Shown here piece by piece: positions 12,901 to 24,600 of a DNA stretch of 64,000 nt (position 1 is its first letter; each line of letters begins with the position of its first letter). A model generated the notes under the pieces. The model saw only the letters and a program-made list of their open reading frames with translations, had not been told where the DNA came from and made no database searches. A program made the translations under genes and the position numbers. Origin of the DNA: Blasia pusilla. Taxonomy: Eukaryota > Marchantiophyta > Marchantiopsida > Blasiales. The stretch covers positions 42,780,001 through 42,844,000 of the forward strand of contig CM114271.1 in NCBI GenBank assembly GCA_050084515.1. The letters are read 5' to 3'.

Positions 12901-14561
12901 ACGGAAGAATATAAATGGGTATGACAGATATGAAAAACTTGAAGCAGATCCTCCAAGAAAGCAATCTGCTCACCAGCAGGGATACATGCAAAGGGACAGC
13001 TTAGCCAGGCCATCTAACCGTGAGCAAGTGCAATCTAGCAGGGATTATCGTAATGATGTACGCCAAGGGTGGCCCACTTGGTTGAGTGAGTTTGTAGCTA
13101 CCATATTTCATGAGAAGGAGGGTCCCTATAGGCCACGAAGGTCATCTTTTCGTAGGGCTGTAAAGCGGAGCAGCTCACCCGAACGAGGGAAGGCTTCTCT
13201 AAAAGTTATCTCTGCGGATGGAAAATCACTAATTAGGGCGGATAGAGTGGACAGAGGTTTGGCAGAAGATAACGAAGCAAGGCAGTGGAAAGAAGAAGAC
13301 GAGGTAAGACACTTTCACTTCATACATTATTCCGTGCGAACCCTACCGGTTTATCGAAGGCTCAACTAGAAAATGTGTACAGAAACCCTAGTGTTGTTTT
13401 GTTCCAAGTAGATTTCAGATGAGAAATGTCCTGGCAATAAATGATGCCGCAACTGGTTTATACAAGACAGTAGAGAGCCTATCCTTGGTAAGTATTGGTC
13501 TTGATGTGACCTTTTTGCTCTTGAGATGTTTCGTGTTGCTTTTGTCTCAGCTGGTAGTTTTTTGGCCTTTCTGGAGGAAGCAACCTTCAAACAGTTCTTA
13601 GTTCTTATTTGAAGGGAATCTGTTGGTACTGAATGGGCAGCTGGACTTGAAGAGGCAGATCGATGAGTTGAATAAGAGAGTCCAAGCAGTGGACGAAACT
13701 CGAGTAGCTGCAATGCGTGCTTTGGCGGAGGAAAGGACACGAAGTTTAGAGTTAGAAGTGAAAATCAACCGCCAGGTAGTCCCTCTCTTTTTGTAGTTAT
13801 TTGCAGAGTCATGAAATATACCAAGAATGTTCGTCAGAACCTTGGTCCAACCAGTTGTAGCAGAGCATTCTGGACTTTCAATTATATGCTTCTGGGTGGC
13901 TTCTAACTGTATTGTTGTTTTCTGCAGAAAGAAGCTGCAGCCTCTCTGGAAGAAGAGGTGCGGGTGCTGAAGGTAAGATCATGTACCAAGTTTTGTTTCT
14001 TGAAGAAAGTATTGTGTCAAACTGCTGCGTTAGTAGTCCTAAAGTCAAAGGCATCTGTCCAGTCATTTAAAGGTCAATGGTAGAAGTCCACATTTTGTCT
14101 GATAATCATACCTCAGCAGACCAAGGATGGCGATGATCTGTACGGTTTGGTGGTTGGATGGCCATGAATTGAAGTAATTGGATCTGTTGGCCCTGATCTT
14201 GGCCTACATTCGAATTCACAGATTATTACTTGGGAGAATCTGGTGGAAAGCTTGCACCAGGCATACAGTATTTATGTAGTTTTGAATTGAAGAGAAAGTT
14301 TGCACTTTGCTCAAGACCACCGAGGACTGAACAAAAGCCAGAGAGATCATTTGTCGAAAGAGTACAGTTGGGTGTGTGCTGAGCCACACATTTGTGATTT
14401 CGTTGCAGGAGTCTCATGAGGCCCTCTTGGGGTCGCTGAGGAAGAAGTACAGCTCAACTGCTGCAGCTCGAGCAGCAGCTGCTTTGCTACATCAGAACTG
14501 GGACAGTGGTGACAGCAGTGCCAGAGTGAGCCTACCGAATCATTCCAAGGTAAAGCACTGA
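9991..14561 (+). CDS. Peptidoglycan-binding-like, single-pass membrane, coiled-coil protein (probably plastid-targeted)
   Basis: Nine exons can be joined in frame with GT-AG borders: 9991-10890, 11410-11456, 11624-11768, 12101-12257, 12375-13303, 13419-13487, 13602-13775, 13928-13972 and 14409-14561, giving 872 residues. The N-terminus (MDGQAIAVPTGG, rich in Ser, Arg and Gly, poor in acidic residues to about residue 90) looks like a chloroplast transit peptide. A peptidoglycan-binding-1-like domain spans about residues 288-360 and is assembled from three exons: GDSGPQVLNLQ, RALFWLGHLPGL and YFGPETSRALQEFHASHG. One hydrophobic helix (GVVFLGFVVLSGIAKLW) lies near residue 440. A basic Ser-rich linker follows, then a coiled coil at about 755-850 (DELNKRVQAVDETR). 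A 5'-leader intron probably ends at 9947 (TACGCAG). The last exon has an alternative donor at 14551 (AAG/GTAAAG), so more exons are possible. Plastid location is inference. The domain pairing recalls plastid PG-binding proteins such as pTAC5, but I do not assign orthology. Confidence 0.85.
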
Positions 14562-14703
14562 CGAGTTTTGAGAAGAATCCCCTTCATACCCGTGACCGGA
14601 TCCAGCATATCAATCTTAAGTTCCTCTGGGTTCATGAAAATTATCACTCTCAATCCATGCACCATAACCCAGTCCAAAGATGCGTTTGATCAGAATTTTT
14701 CTC

Positions 14704-14709
14704 AATAAA
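14704..14709 (+). terminator. Candidate poly(A) signal of host gene 1
   Basis: AATAAA lies about 143 bases after the stop codon, in AT-rich sequence (TTTTTCTCAATAAAATAG). Plant poly(A) signals are loose, so this is suggestive only. Confidence 0.35.
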
Positions 14710-15652
14710 ATAGCTCACTGAGAAAATGGCGTGTCCTCCTTGTTTGTGATCTCATGCGTCTGTCTCTATTTCCCAAGACCTTAAATGTGCTCATTTTACT
14801 CAACGATGTGATTCCATACACGCCGGTCACCCATACAAATCATCTAAGCATATCGTGAGGTGTAAGGTCGCTAAACTCTACTCTGTGCGCTCTACCTCTA
14901 GAAGTTCTGCTAGAGATCCAAAATAAACGAGGGAGCAAGCGGAAACAGGAATGGAAAATGTCCAAAGTTGTGGAGTTTTCCATAGAACCTGGGAGCGAGG
15001 GGAGATGACATTTGTAAAGCACTGAAGAAGTTACTGAAATAGGACCTTCTCGGTTTCCATTGGTTGCGCAAATCGGTTTAATTCAAGGATCAATTTCATT
15101 CTGAAGGTCCTAATTTCGGGCTACGAGTTCCCCCATGAAATATGGGAAAAGTCCCAAGGAAGCATGACCGAAATTGGTAATCAGACCTCTATCCTCCCTC
15201 GTATATGCACGGAGTTTGAAGCAGAAGCAGAAATGCTCCGTCGGAACTACTGAGACTGCCAGTAGCACACACACTACATCGGCCAAAAGCAATCCCGGAT
15301 TTCTCCATTTCCAAAATCCGGAATCGAAGTCTCCCTGTAGATCAAAGCAGACCAGATGTGTTGTCGGACCTCCTATCTGGTTGCTTCCCACCAACACCGT
15401 CTCTCCTCGTGCTGTTTCCACATATCTGTGTAGGCAGTGGGGAATGTCGTAGAAAGTCGACCGACTGACACATGTAGGCGATGGGTCGTGTTGACGACCC
15501 ATCAAGAATTCGGCTAATAGTTGCCGCACGTCTCGCGAAGGTGAAGGTGAGGGCTACGGCAATTCTTTGTTTGGAAACTGCCGAATCTCCTGGGCAGTTT
15601 TCATATCATGTTGAAACTAGGGGCTAGTCTTTCCATATCGCATGGGGACCGA
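14710..15652. other. Intergenic, no supported gene
   Basis: Contains a 139-codon open frame on the minus strand (15529-15110), but it has no recognisable domain, no homologue I know and no splice context. I see nothing else. Confidence 0.4.
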
Positions 15653-15655
15653 TAC

Positions 15656-15901
15656 CCGGTGGAACGTCGTTCTACTCTGAGTGTTTCGTCAGGTCGTGAG
15701 GAACAAATAGGTCATAAGTGTGAAGGAGAGGAGTATGGCTTACTTACCGGGTGGAACGTCGTTCTACTTCGAGTGTTTCGTGAGGTCATGATGAGGAACA
15801 AAAGGGTCATTAGTGTGAAATAGAGGAGTATGGCTTACTTGCTCGGGGAACGTCGTTCTACTCCCAGTGTTTAGGGTGAAGAAGAGGAGTATGGCTTACT
15901 T
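15656..15901 (+). repeat. Tandem repeat, about 91-95 bp unit, 2.6 copies
   Basis: GGAACGTCGTTCTACT recurs at about 15661, 15752 and 15847, each copy ending in GAGGAGTATGGCTTACTT. The third copy has an internal deletion. Units differ by several substitutions and small indels, so this is an old local duplication. Confidence 0.85.
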
Positions 15902-16222
15902 TCAAGAGGTTCGGTGTAAAATTTGGTGGAAATGAATTCTGTCACGGAATTTCAAACCACTCCCAACTAAACCAAATTGTGACTCTGCCTTGTGACTATG
16001 ATAAACAGACAATGCACGTACAATTGTGAAATTGACGAAAGTTTAAGGGAATATATGTATACTATTTTCAGTTACGACGCGAGAGAATTCAACACGTGGC
16101 AAGGAAGGGGTTGTGGAGAGGGAAGGGGGCATTCAAGTAATGAGGAGAGGACGTGTAGGGGAAGGTTACGGGCATTCAAATAACGGGGCGTTAGGTGTAG
16201 GGGACGGATACGCGGAGGGGGA

Positions 16223-16395
16223 TTTAGGTGTGGCCGGTTTAGGGGTAGGAGACGGGTACGGGGGAGGCAAGGGGGTCTTTAGGGATCATGGTGTGCACCC
16301 TGATCTAGTTAGGGGGGGCTTTAGGTGTGGCCGGTTTAGGGGTAGGGGACGGGTACGGGGGAGACTAGGGGGTCTTTAGGGATCATGGTGTGCAC
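16223..16395 (+). repeat. G-rich direct repeat, 76-bp copies at 97-bp spacing
   Basis: Copies at 16223-16298 and 16320-16395 are nearly identical (TTTAGGTGTGGCCGG through GTGTGCAC). Each holds several G runs and TTTAGGG heptamers matching the plant telomere unit. G-quadruplex formation on the plus strand is plausible. Confidence 0.85.
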
Positions 16396-16684
16396 TAACT
16401 AGTTCAGAATAGAGGAGGAATCATATAGTAAGTCAATTATTGTTTTGACAAAAATTTATGTTGGAAGAAATCCATAAAATGTTTTTTACTCCTCATGATA
16501 GTATAGAAGATATAGAAAGTGCGAACTACTTTTACTAAAATTTGGAATTTCAGTTAAAATCTCCATTTTAATGATTTCCTCACTCTACGTCCCATTAGAT
16601 CCGCTTCCAGATTCAAAGAAGATAGTGGATGCTAGGAGCTCTTAGGTCTTTCCATAGTGAAAAATATCTTCATTTGCTTCCTAT

Positions 16685-16880
16685 AATTCCAAATTTTCGT
16701 ATTGTATTTGTTCGTAGTCATATTTCAATTCTTTTAGGTACTTAGGATACTGTCCTAACCTTAGAGAACCTCAAGCAAACCAAATTCCAAATTTTCGTAT
16801 TGTATTTGTTCGTAGTCATATTTCAATTCTTTTAGGTACTTAGGATACTGTCCTAACCTTAGAGAACTTCAAGCAAACCA
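16685..16880 (+). repeat. 98-bp perfect-phase tandem duplication
   Basis: 16685-16782 and 16783-16880 match almost base for base (AATTCCAAATTTTCGTATTG through AAGCAAACCA) with about one substitution seen (ACCTCAAG versus ACTTCAAG). A recent tandem duplication. Confidence 0.92.
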
Positions 16881-16904
16881 ACTCCAACTAGCGGTGTTCA
16901 CGGA

Positions 16905-17022
16905 CATGAGTCTCCAACTATGTAAGCAATTATTGATTCTACTAGTTTGAGCATTTGCAAGAGCATGAGTCTCCAACTATGTAAGCAAATATTGATTCTG
17001 CTAGTTTGAGCATTTGCAAGAG
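16905..17022 (+). repeat. 59-bp tandem duplication
   Basis: CATGAGTCTCCAACTATG starts copies at 16905 and 16964, each ending GAGCATTTGCAAGAG. Two substitutions or so separate them. It adjoins the 98-bp duplication, so this short stretch is prone to slippage or unequal exchange. Confidence 0.9.
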
Positions 17023-20000
17023 AACATGGATTCTCTATCTAGGACATAGCCGTGTTACTCTAAAACGTGCAACTAGATCATCCGAATCGACCCGGAAATA
17101 CTCAGATTTATTGTATATCTCTGACTGATTTCAGATGAGCAAGACAACTGCCCACACGCCGAAGGAATTTGAATGCTATCGGGCAAGAACCACTTGCTAC
17201 CACTCGGCAGACAATAGCGAAAACCACAAATTGTGAACAGAAAGAGTGATTTACTATGTTGAAACTGTACCAAAGGCAGTAGTACTAATGTGAATTGTCC
17301 ATACACACTAGAGCATCAATCAAACGCCAGTACCAATCGGAATGAGCTTTTCCCTAAAAGCAGAATACTGCGCATCACCACGTTGGCTGTAAGTGTTCTG
17401 AAGCAATTTCAACCGTAGGTGCTATCACCTAATGAGAGTGGGTTCCCGACATACAATCAGGGACCAAAGCTATGTATGCGTGTTGTCAAATCATTTCCGA
17501 CGTTCGAAATGGATCTCGGGCAGTCTCACTGCAGTTTCGTTACTCATTCTCGTCTAGATCAATCTCCTTCAGCTAATATCTAGATAGGTAACAACCAACG
17601 CTCGGGATATGAACTGTTTGCCGTGACTGCGGTGTATCTTGAACGCACAATCATTCTCGATAATGCGTTCTCAACTTCATGTAGACACTTCACGTTATTC
17701 AAATCGTAAACCATGAACGCCGACCACATTTACCTCAAGGCTTGAATCAGTTCGTCAAGCCAACCTCCTGCGGTCCTGAAAACAACAAACTTTACAGCTA
17801 CAACACTCGGAAGAGACTAAACATTGTGGTGTCCAGATTGGCATGGGATCCACACGCTTGGTTGGTATCGCACAACTGGCGTTACTGCATTATTTCTACC
17901 CCATGATGCTCTTGGAGGCTTACAAGGACCCCACGCTTATTCGATCCTAAGCGTGAAGATTACAGCTGCCACACTCGATACGGAGCTACTGCAGCGGTTT
18001 CTGAGACGGGTTGCACTTGTGAATCTTAAGTATATCGCGGCACTATTTTATCGCTCACGCCGCAAGACGGATATGGAAGCACTGGGAAGCACGTAGTGGC
18101 GTTTGGCCCTTTACAGCATTCCAGATAGATCATGCAGGGTTTGTCTAATCTGTCCACATATCCATTGGTATTTTTAAGCAAAAATATCGAAGCTAGAAAC
18201 ACTCGTTCCGAGGCAGAAGCTCCTACTGGGTGCATTGCATTGCGTAGCTCGCTCGTATGTGGAATCCGGAATCCATAGCTAATATTAACTTTTGGCTCCG
18301 GGTACGCTTGATACTCGGCTCATCGTCCTTCTGTCGCTGCCGGTTGACCAAAACGAGTGGCGTCCATGACAAGAAGTGATCTGCTGCAAACGAAGATGAA
18401 GCCCCGAAAAGAACGATTAACTGAGAGGTTGCTCGCCCGTCCTGTCACCAGCCTTGTACTGGCCATCTCCTGTCTTGATCAATATCGAAGAGTGCCTTCC
18501 GCCAATCGGTCTCCAGTTCAGGGCCGTCCTCGATGGGGTCTAATGTCCTTCTACTGGCAGAGTACTCTTTCGGCCTTCTCATCAGCCCAAATTTCTTGTT
18601 TGTTTGTTGGCCATGCTCGACGGAGCTCGAAGTCGGAGTCCACAGCACAACAACATGCACTCGTTTTCGCGGTTGGTAAGAGCTTGTGCCACCTCTGCTT
18701 TCGCTACCAGTCCTACCCAGCAATTTGGCACTCACGCCTCCATCTTCTCCTCTTGATTTTCTGCCATTTCTTCCCAACAGTTTGCTCATCAAGGGAAGCC
18801 CCGTCCAGTGCTGCCGCCTCACAAACCTCCACAACCGGAGCTTAAGTACCTTGAACCTCAGCTTCATGGCAACACACTTTCTGTACAGACACGAGATGTA
18901 GGCCTTCCGAACAAGAACAGATTCGCAATTAGATTTCGTCCACGACGCTCATGGAACGCTTCGCATGATGATGCGCATCGCATCAGAGCTAGATCTTCTC
19001 CATGGCATCTGAGGTAGAGACGACGTTCGACAAGCCCCGCGGAGAGAAGCACGCCATCGCCAAACCTTCGCAATTCCGCCCTGTCTCTCTGAAACTCCGC
19101 ATGAACGTTCCACTAATCCGCTCGACTGCCTGCCACCTCTCGATGATCTCCTGTTTCTTCACCGAATGGAATTCCTACGATACGCCCGTTGAGATAGACA
19201 GTCCAGCGGGCCGGGTTCCGAGCTAACAAAGCTACAAGCTGGATGCGAATTCGACTGGATGGATCGAGGAGGATGGAGGTTGAATCATTTCTCTCCTCTC
19301 AAAGGCTCAACAGCTCCTTTCTCTCTCGCTCTTGTGCCAATGCCCTCCAAGATATCTCAGACTCCTCCGCGTGAGTGGCCCACCGAGTCCCTCCGATGTG
19401 GCGAGCATCGATCCGTCGGCATGGTCAGGCTAGGGCGGCCGTAGAGGTGGGACCCAAGTGCTTTTACCTTATTGGATTTGCCTGAGCCAGGCGTGGGGTT
19501 GGCGGCTGGAAACTCCGTTGACTGCCGTGGGCCGCTGCCACTTCTGTCGATGGGTTGCGACTGCTGCTCTAGGGCAATGAACGGGGAGGTCCGGGGTTAC
19601 GAGTAGCCGGCTAAAATAACAAATTCCCGATTCAATCCAAACTCGTCGGGGAAAAACTGGCAGGTTTAGGGGGGCTTTCTTTGTAAATATATCTGGAAAA
19701 CCGGTTGGAAATCTAAATTTACCGGTCCGGGATCTGGAACACCGGTTCTGTACCGGTTCTCGTGAAAAAACTCCCCGGACTATGCTCTAGGGTGGTGGGA
19801 ACTGCACTCTGGCCACGACTGAGGGTGAGTGTGCAGCCGACAGATTGCAGGAAAGCGCGGGGATCGGACCATCACAGCTGTCGCACGGCTCGGCGCATCT
19901 CGACGCCCCGCTTCTTTTCCGATCGCGGGACGGGCGACATTCCTTCTGTGCCTCCGGCGACGGGACTGTGGTCCTCCGCCGCGTGGCGTCTCTCTGACAG

Positions 20001-20187
20001 CGCCTGCACACTCTGTAACCTTCCTGCAGTGTTTCTCGACAGCTCGAACTTTTGTAGCACTTACCTGTCCGGGGCGGCTTTATTCCGCCTTATCCAGTGG
20101 TGCGGTGTAGCTCGTAGCTTTCTCATCCCTTTCCAGTCAGATGGAACTCGGAAGCCCACTATGTGTTGTGGGAGAGATGATGAATTC
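17023..20187. other. Intergenic, GC-mixed, no supported gene
   Basis: Several open frames of 60-190 codons exist on both strands (for example 19762-20343 plus and 18867-18445 minus), but they overlap each other, lack recognisable domains and show no splice-consistent neighbours. CCGGTT-rich stretches at 19610-19770 resemble 20590-20760 (both contain a CGAGTA...AGCCGG motif), pointing to a dispersed repeat. A non-coding transcript cannot be excluded. Confidence 0.4.
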
Positions 20188-20236
20188 CTTTTGCCTGCCA
20201 CAGTGCCATCCTTGTGGGAAGGGTGGCAGGCAAAAG
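20188..20236. repeat. Inverted repeat, 14-bp perfect arms
   Basis: CTTTTGCCTGCCAC at 20188-20201 pairs with its exact complement at 20223-20236 across a 21-base loop. Too short to call a miRNA precursor. Confidence 0.75.
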
Positions 20237-20686
20237 AAATAGATTGCCTCCCACGGCTGATTGTTCTCTCACTCAAAGTTCAGTCGCTTCCTCCGACTCC
20301 AGTCGGGTCGACGTCGATGACAATTGCTTTCACCTGCTTCTAATCCGATCGAACTACTATCTGAACTCACCATGCATTACTCGTAGGACCATTAAGGTGT
20401 GGTGACTGCATGTGAGGCGGCAGGAATGGCCGGCGGTGACGCTACTGGTGAGGTGGGTGAAAGAGCAGAGCAGAACTCAAAGAGCAGCGGCGACTAGCGG
20501 ACGCCCTTCTTTGCACGGGTTAATTTAAAATATGACCCGATGATTTAATTAGTTCTCAAAACTATCAAACAACTTCGAGTGATTTTTTTCAGGAGAGGAT
20601 CCGGAGTAACGAGTATGGCTAGCCGGTTAAATTTGAGAATTTGCCTACGACTGGCATTCGAGTCCTTTGTATTTCGTATCTCAAAG

Positions 20687-20754
20687 CCGGTTCAAAATCC
20701 GAAGTTACCGATTGGCCATTCCCGGCCAATCGGTAACTTCGGATTTTGAACCGG
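20687..20754. repeat. Perfect 31-bp hairpin
   Basis: Arms at 20687-20717 and 20724-20754 are exact complements, starting CCGGTTCAAAATCC, with a 6-base loop (ATTCCC). A 31-bp perfect stem is far beyond chance and must be young or under constraint. It could be a foldback mini-element end, a small-RNA locus or a replication product. Confidence 0.92.
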
Positions 20755-21690
20755 GAAAAAGCTTCCCGAACCTGGTTGGAAGGAGCTTGCCATTCGGTTT
20801 AGATGCGTTTACAAAATTCTTCGACACCTGTTTTCGATGTCTCCTCTGCTGCTTACATGTGTCATTTCAAAAAATTAAATTGAAGATCGGGAGTTAAAGG
20901 GAGAACAGAATTAAGTTAAGGGAATGATGGAAACGACCAGGACAATAATATAGGTGGGAAATACTAATTCCATTAGAATCACAATTCCTCCAGGGAACTT
21001 ATTTCTTCGAAAGGGGAGAAACCTTTCGCATAGAGTTGAGACGGGCCCCGGACTTTTTTTAAGTGTATTCCTACATTCGAGTCGAAGACCGTAGGACAGT
21101 CGAGAGGGAAGGGCGGTGGGATGTCGTACCACACTGAAGAGGGTGACGCCGACGCGAGGATTTAGAGGAGGGACTGGCACTCGACTCACCCCGACGATCC
21201 TGTCACTAGCACTGGCTGCATATCTTTTTGTTTTGCATTGAACGCTCACAAACAAAGGAACAAATATGTATCCACCCTTTTAAATCATGCTCTCCTCCGC
21301 GAAGGCATGCTCTTATCTGCAACGTGGTGTCAAGTGTCTTCAGTTCTATGCGTGTGCGTCGGTCAGCGTGCTGCCTTGCGACTCGACTCTTGCGACTTTT
21401 TGGAGTACAACACTGCAGTCCCTGCCTGACTGCGAACCTCTCGGTTTGAGCGCAAAGCAGTTTATCGTTTGGGCGTCGCGAATGTGAGCAAGATTGCTCC
21501 AGGTATTTATCTGACCGCCGCTTTATCTATCTGACGGCCGACGAATGAACGAATCTACCAACTGCTCCGCTGCACGTCGTTGAGTCGAAGTCTGACACGT
21601 GATGAACAAGACACCTTCTCGACAGCTCGAAAAGTGTCCAAGTAGGACCTCCAAACCCGGACAAGACAAGTCGAGAACAGGTCTCGGGCA
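20755..21690. other. 3' flank of host gene 2, no other gene seen
   Basis: Likely contains the 3' untranslated region of the minus-strand gene ending at 21691. No convincing poly(A) signal could be singled out, and no separate reading frame is supported. Confidence 0.4.
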
Positions 21691-24600
21691 TCACAAGGGG
21701 GCAGGGCCGGTGGTCCCTTCGGAGGAGATGGAAGCAGGCTTCAGGAGTTGGGAATCATTCGAAGTGGAGGTGGAGATCGGAAGAGCAGACGCAGCTAACT
21801 GGCTAGAGCCATCGCTGAGATGGGGTGTGGCTTTACAGTCGGTGGACATCGAGGGGGGGAGGCTTAACAGAGGAGTGACAACTTGGCTCAAATTAGGATC
21901 TTGAGTATCTAGCTCATTTTTTTGTTCCTCCATACCACTGTTCGCTACCTTATCAGAGTAAACGGGCCTGTCTGTCATCAACTGTCGTTCCGCCTCACGA
22001 AACTGCAGACTTTTGGACTTGGACAAATTCTTATCAAAATATTCAGGCTCGGCTGCAAGGATCCTCGCAATGCGATCCCAATCATCTGATTTTCTCAGCC
22101 TCGGAACTTTTCCCAGTCCAGGAGTCCCAGACCGAGAAATGCTTGATGCTGCTGTGCCAGCAGATATTGAGAGACGTCTAGGAGAAGTGCTCAACAGAGT
22201 CGTTTGAGGGGAGCTAGATGATATCACGTGGGGCGAATCTTCTTCTTCTTCAGATTTTTCCGGTTCCTCATTTGTTGCCGCTTCGTCCCTGACATCCCTA
22301 CTTCCCAATAACAGAGATTTAGATTGTAGGCTCCCACTGAAATCCCTATCGTTCACGATTTCATCTGCTGTTGTACGATGGTCTTCTCCAGAGCAATTTA
22401 CTTGAGACTCCCCAGTAAGGCCACTGCCCACGCCATTTTTTTTCTTATTTGATGAACTCTGCAACTTTTTGATGGCAAAACCAAGGCTATGTGCTGTTCT
22501 ACCGGCATGTTTCATAAAACCTTTTCCAATCTTCCTCACCCTGTTGTCCTTTGGGAAGTCCAAATCTGTCTGCAGCTCATCCGAGCTTGGCAGCGCTTTG
22601 TCATTTCGCACTGTAATATTGTTCAACTCATTGGAATCCAGTTCAAGCGTCGTCAGCACCTCTGTTCCCGTTTCCCCCTCATATTGCGCCAATTCTCCAG
22701 AAGAAGAATCTTCTGACGAGACTTTTCTCCCCTTCCCAGCCCAGAACCTTCTCATTTTACCCTTTTTCAAGCTGGCACCACTGGATTTCTCCACAGCTGA
22801 GTCATCTTCAATCCATTTGCTTTCTCCATCAACTTGAACAGGTTTCTTCTGCTCTGTCTGCTCGGTATCATATGGTTTCTTGACCACGGAAACCCCAGGT
22901 GTAACAATCAAAACTGCTCCCACTTGGCCACACCCAACATCCAAAGGTTTACATTCATACTCACAAGGAAGCTCCTCATCTGTTTCTGGATCTCCATGAC
23001 CACTGCCAATGTTGAGGCTTTCTAATGATTCTTTTTTAGACAAAGCTCCACTGACATTTGTGGATGATGTTGTATTCTTCTTTTGTGGATCTCCACGCTG
23101 CACCCAAAACAACTCAACAATTAGTCAAAATCTTCCCAAAAACAAAGTAATTATTTCCACTCAACAGTTCAGCGATGATTGCCACTTCTCTTAAATGGAG
23201 CAGATTGGATCACTTGCTGCTGACATCCCATGTCATCCTTCAATCCCAAAATAAATGTAGCTGCAAATAGATTCTAAGCATTGGGTTACTCTGCATCAAA
23301 TCCCTCAGCCTGGCTAGGGTCACAGAACTTGCCTCCGAGCTCTCACCACAATACTCCTCTTTGGAAACATTGGCTGAAGCTGAAAAGTCATCTACCGTCA
23401 AGGCTATTCGAATTTCTCCAGTTTTCACACCCTCAAGAGACAGAACCATCTCATGCCTTTGCCCATCTCTCAAGCCCTCCAAAGCTATTTCCTTATGGCT
23501 GCACAGATGGGAAGACAAGTCAATAAAAGTTCAATTTCTCACATCAATAATGATAACCAGCCTTGTTCCTTCAAATCTCAGTTGTCCTGAAAGGAAAACA
23601 GGGAAGCATCTCGCAACATTTTGGCTCATTAGCCCTTCACATTTCCGGATGTTACTCTACTCTACATGATACCATTCCCACACTCTCAATGACAGTATTC
23701 AAGGAGAATTGTCACCAAGAAAATTCTAGAACCTGCTAACTATCTGTCCCAGGGCTAACCTTAAACTACAGAACTTTGACAAGATCATGTAAACCATATA
23801 CTTCCCCGCCACAAGAGGAATTTCCTCACTGCGTGATTCCACTTCCAACTTAGGAGATTTAAGTCAGAAGGCTTTTAGATTATCAGCTTACTATGCCTTT
23901 CCACTTACCTGGATTGAGGTGCTGCAGAAAACAAATTTCAACCAGACCTTAGTCTTACAACAAGTTCACAAAATTCTTGTTAGGACCTATAGGAGAGGGA
24001 AACCTTCCAAGTTCATGAAGGTAAGGATTGTACCCCATGTCATCGTCACGAAATCGATCCTTATCCCGAACCCTCAAGTTCAACTTTTGATGCAAGTCCC
24101 ATCTTGGCAATGGGAGTTGAAACTGCTCATGCCACTCTGGTTCTAGGGTCCTCCTCCTGACTTTTGTGACACAACAGGTTGTCCCCAGCACAATTTTTAC
24201 ATATGGATCCGCTTTCCCTGATACAATGACGAGTGTTCAGGAACTCACACATACAGGTTCACAAGTAGAGGACAAAGTGGAAAACAAAAGCATCAAAAGA
24301 AAAACAAGTATTAATTTGAACATCACAGATACCAGGGTAAAGTTACCACAAAGACAGTTTGAAGAAAAAATCAGGCAACTCACCATTAACATCTGAAGGC
24401 TTCAACTTCTTGGCATCCAATATTTCTACCACCAGAATTCCACTTGGAGGCATACTTTCAGCAGAGAACCAATCACCTGTGCCCGGAATGTTGATTTCAG
24501 AGAATATTTTGAGATAAATCATCATAGGGTAGACTCAGAAAGGCCTGTCTAATCAACTCGTAACTACACTTTTGTTGTCCACCAGCTGATTTCTTGTGAA

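Noticed and set aside
15110-15529. 139-codon minus-strand frame
   Set aside because: No domain, no supporting neighbours, composition like the surrounding intergenic DNA.
19762-20343. 193-codon plus-strand open frame
   Set aside because: Overlapped by comparable frames on both strands in GC-rich DNA, and it contains the inverted repeat at 20188-20236; no recognisable domain or splice context.
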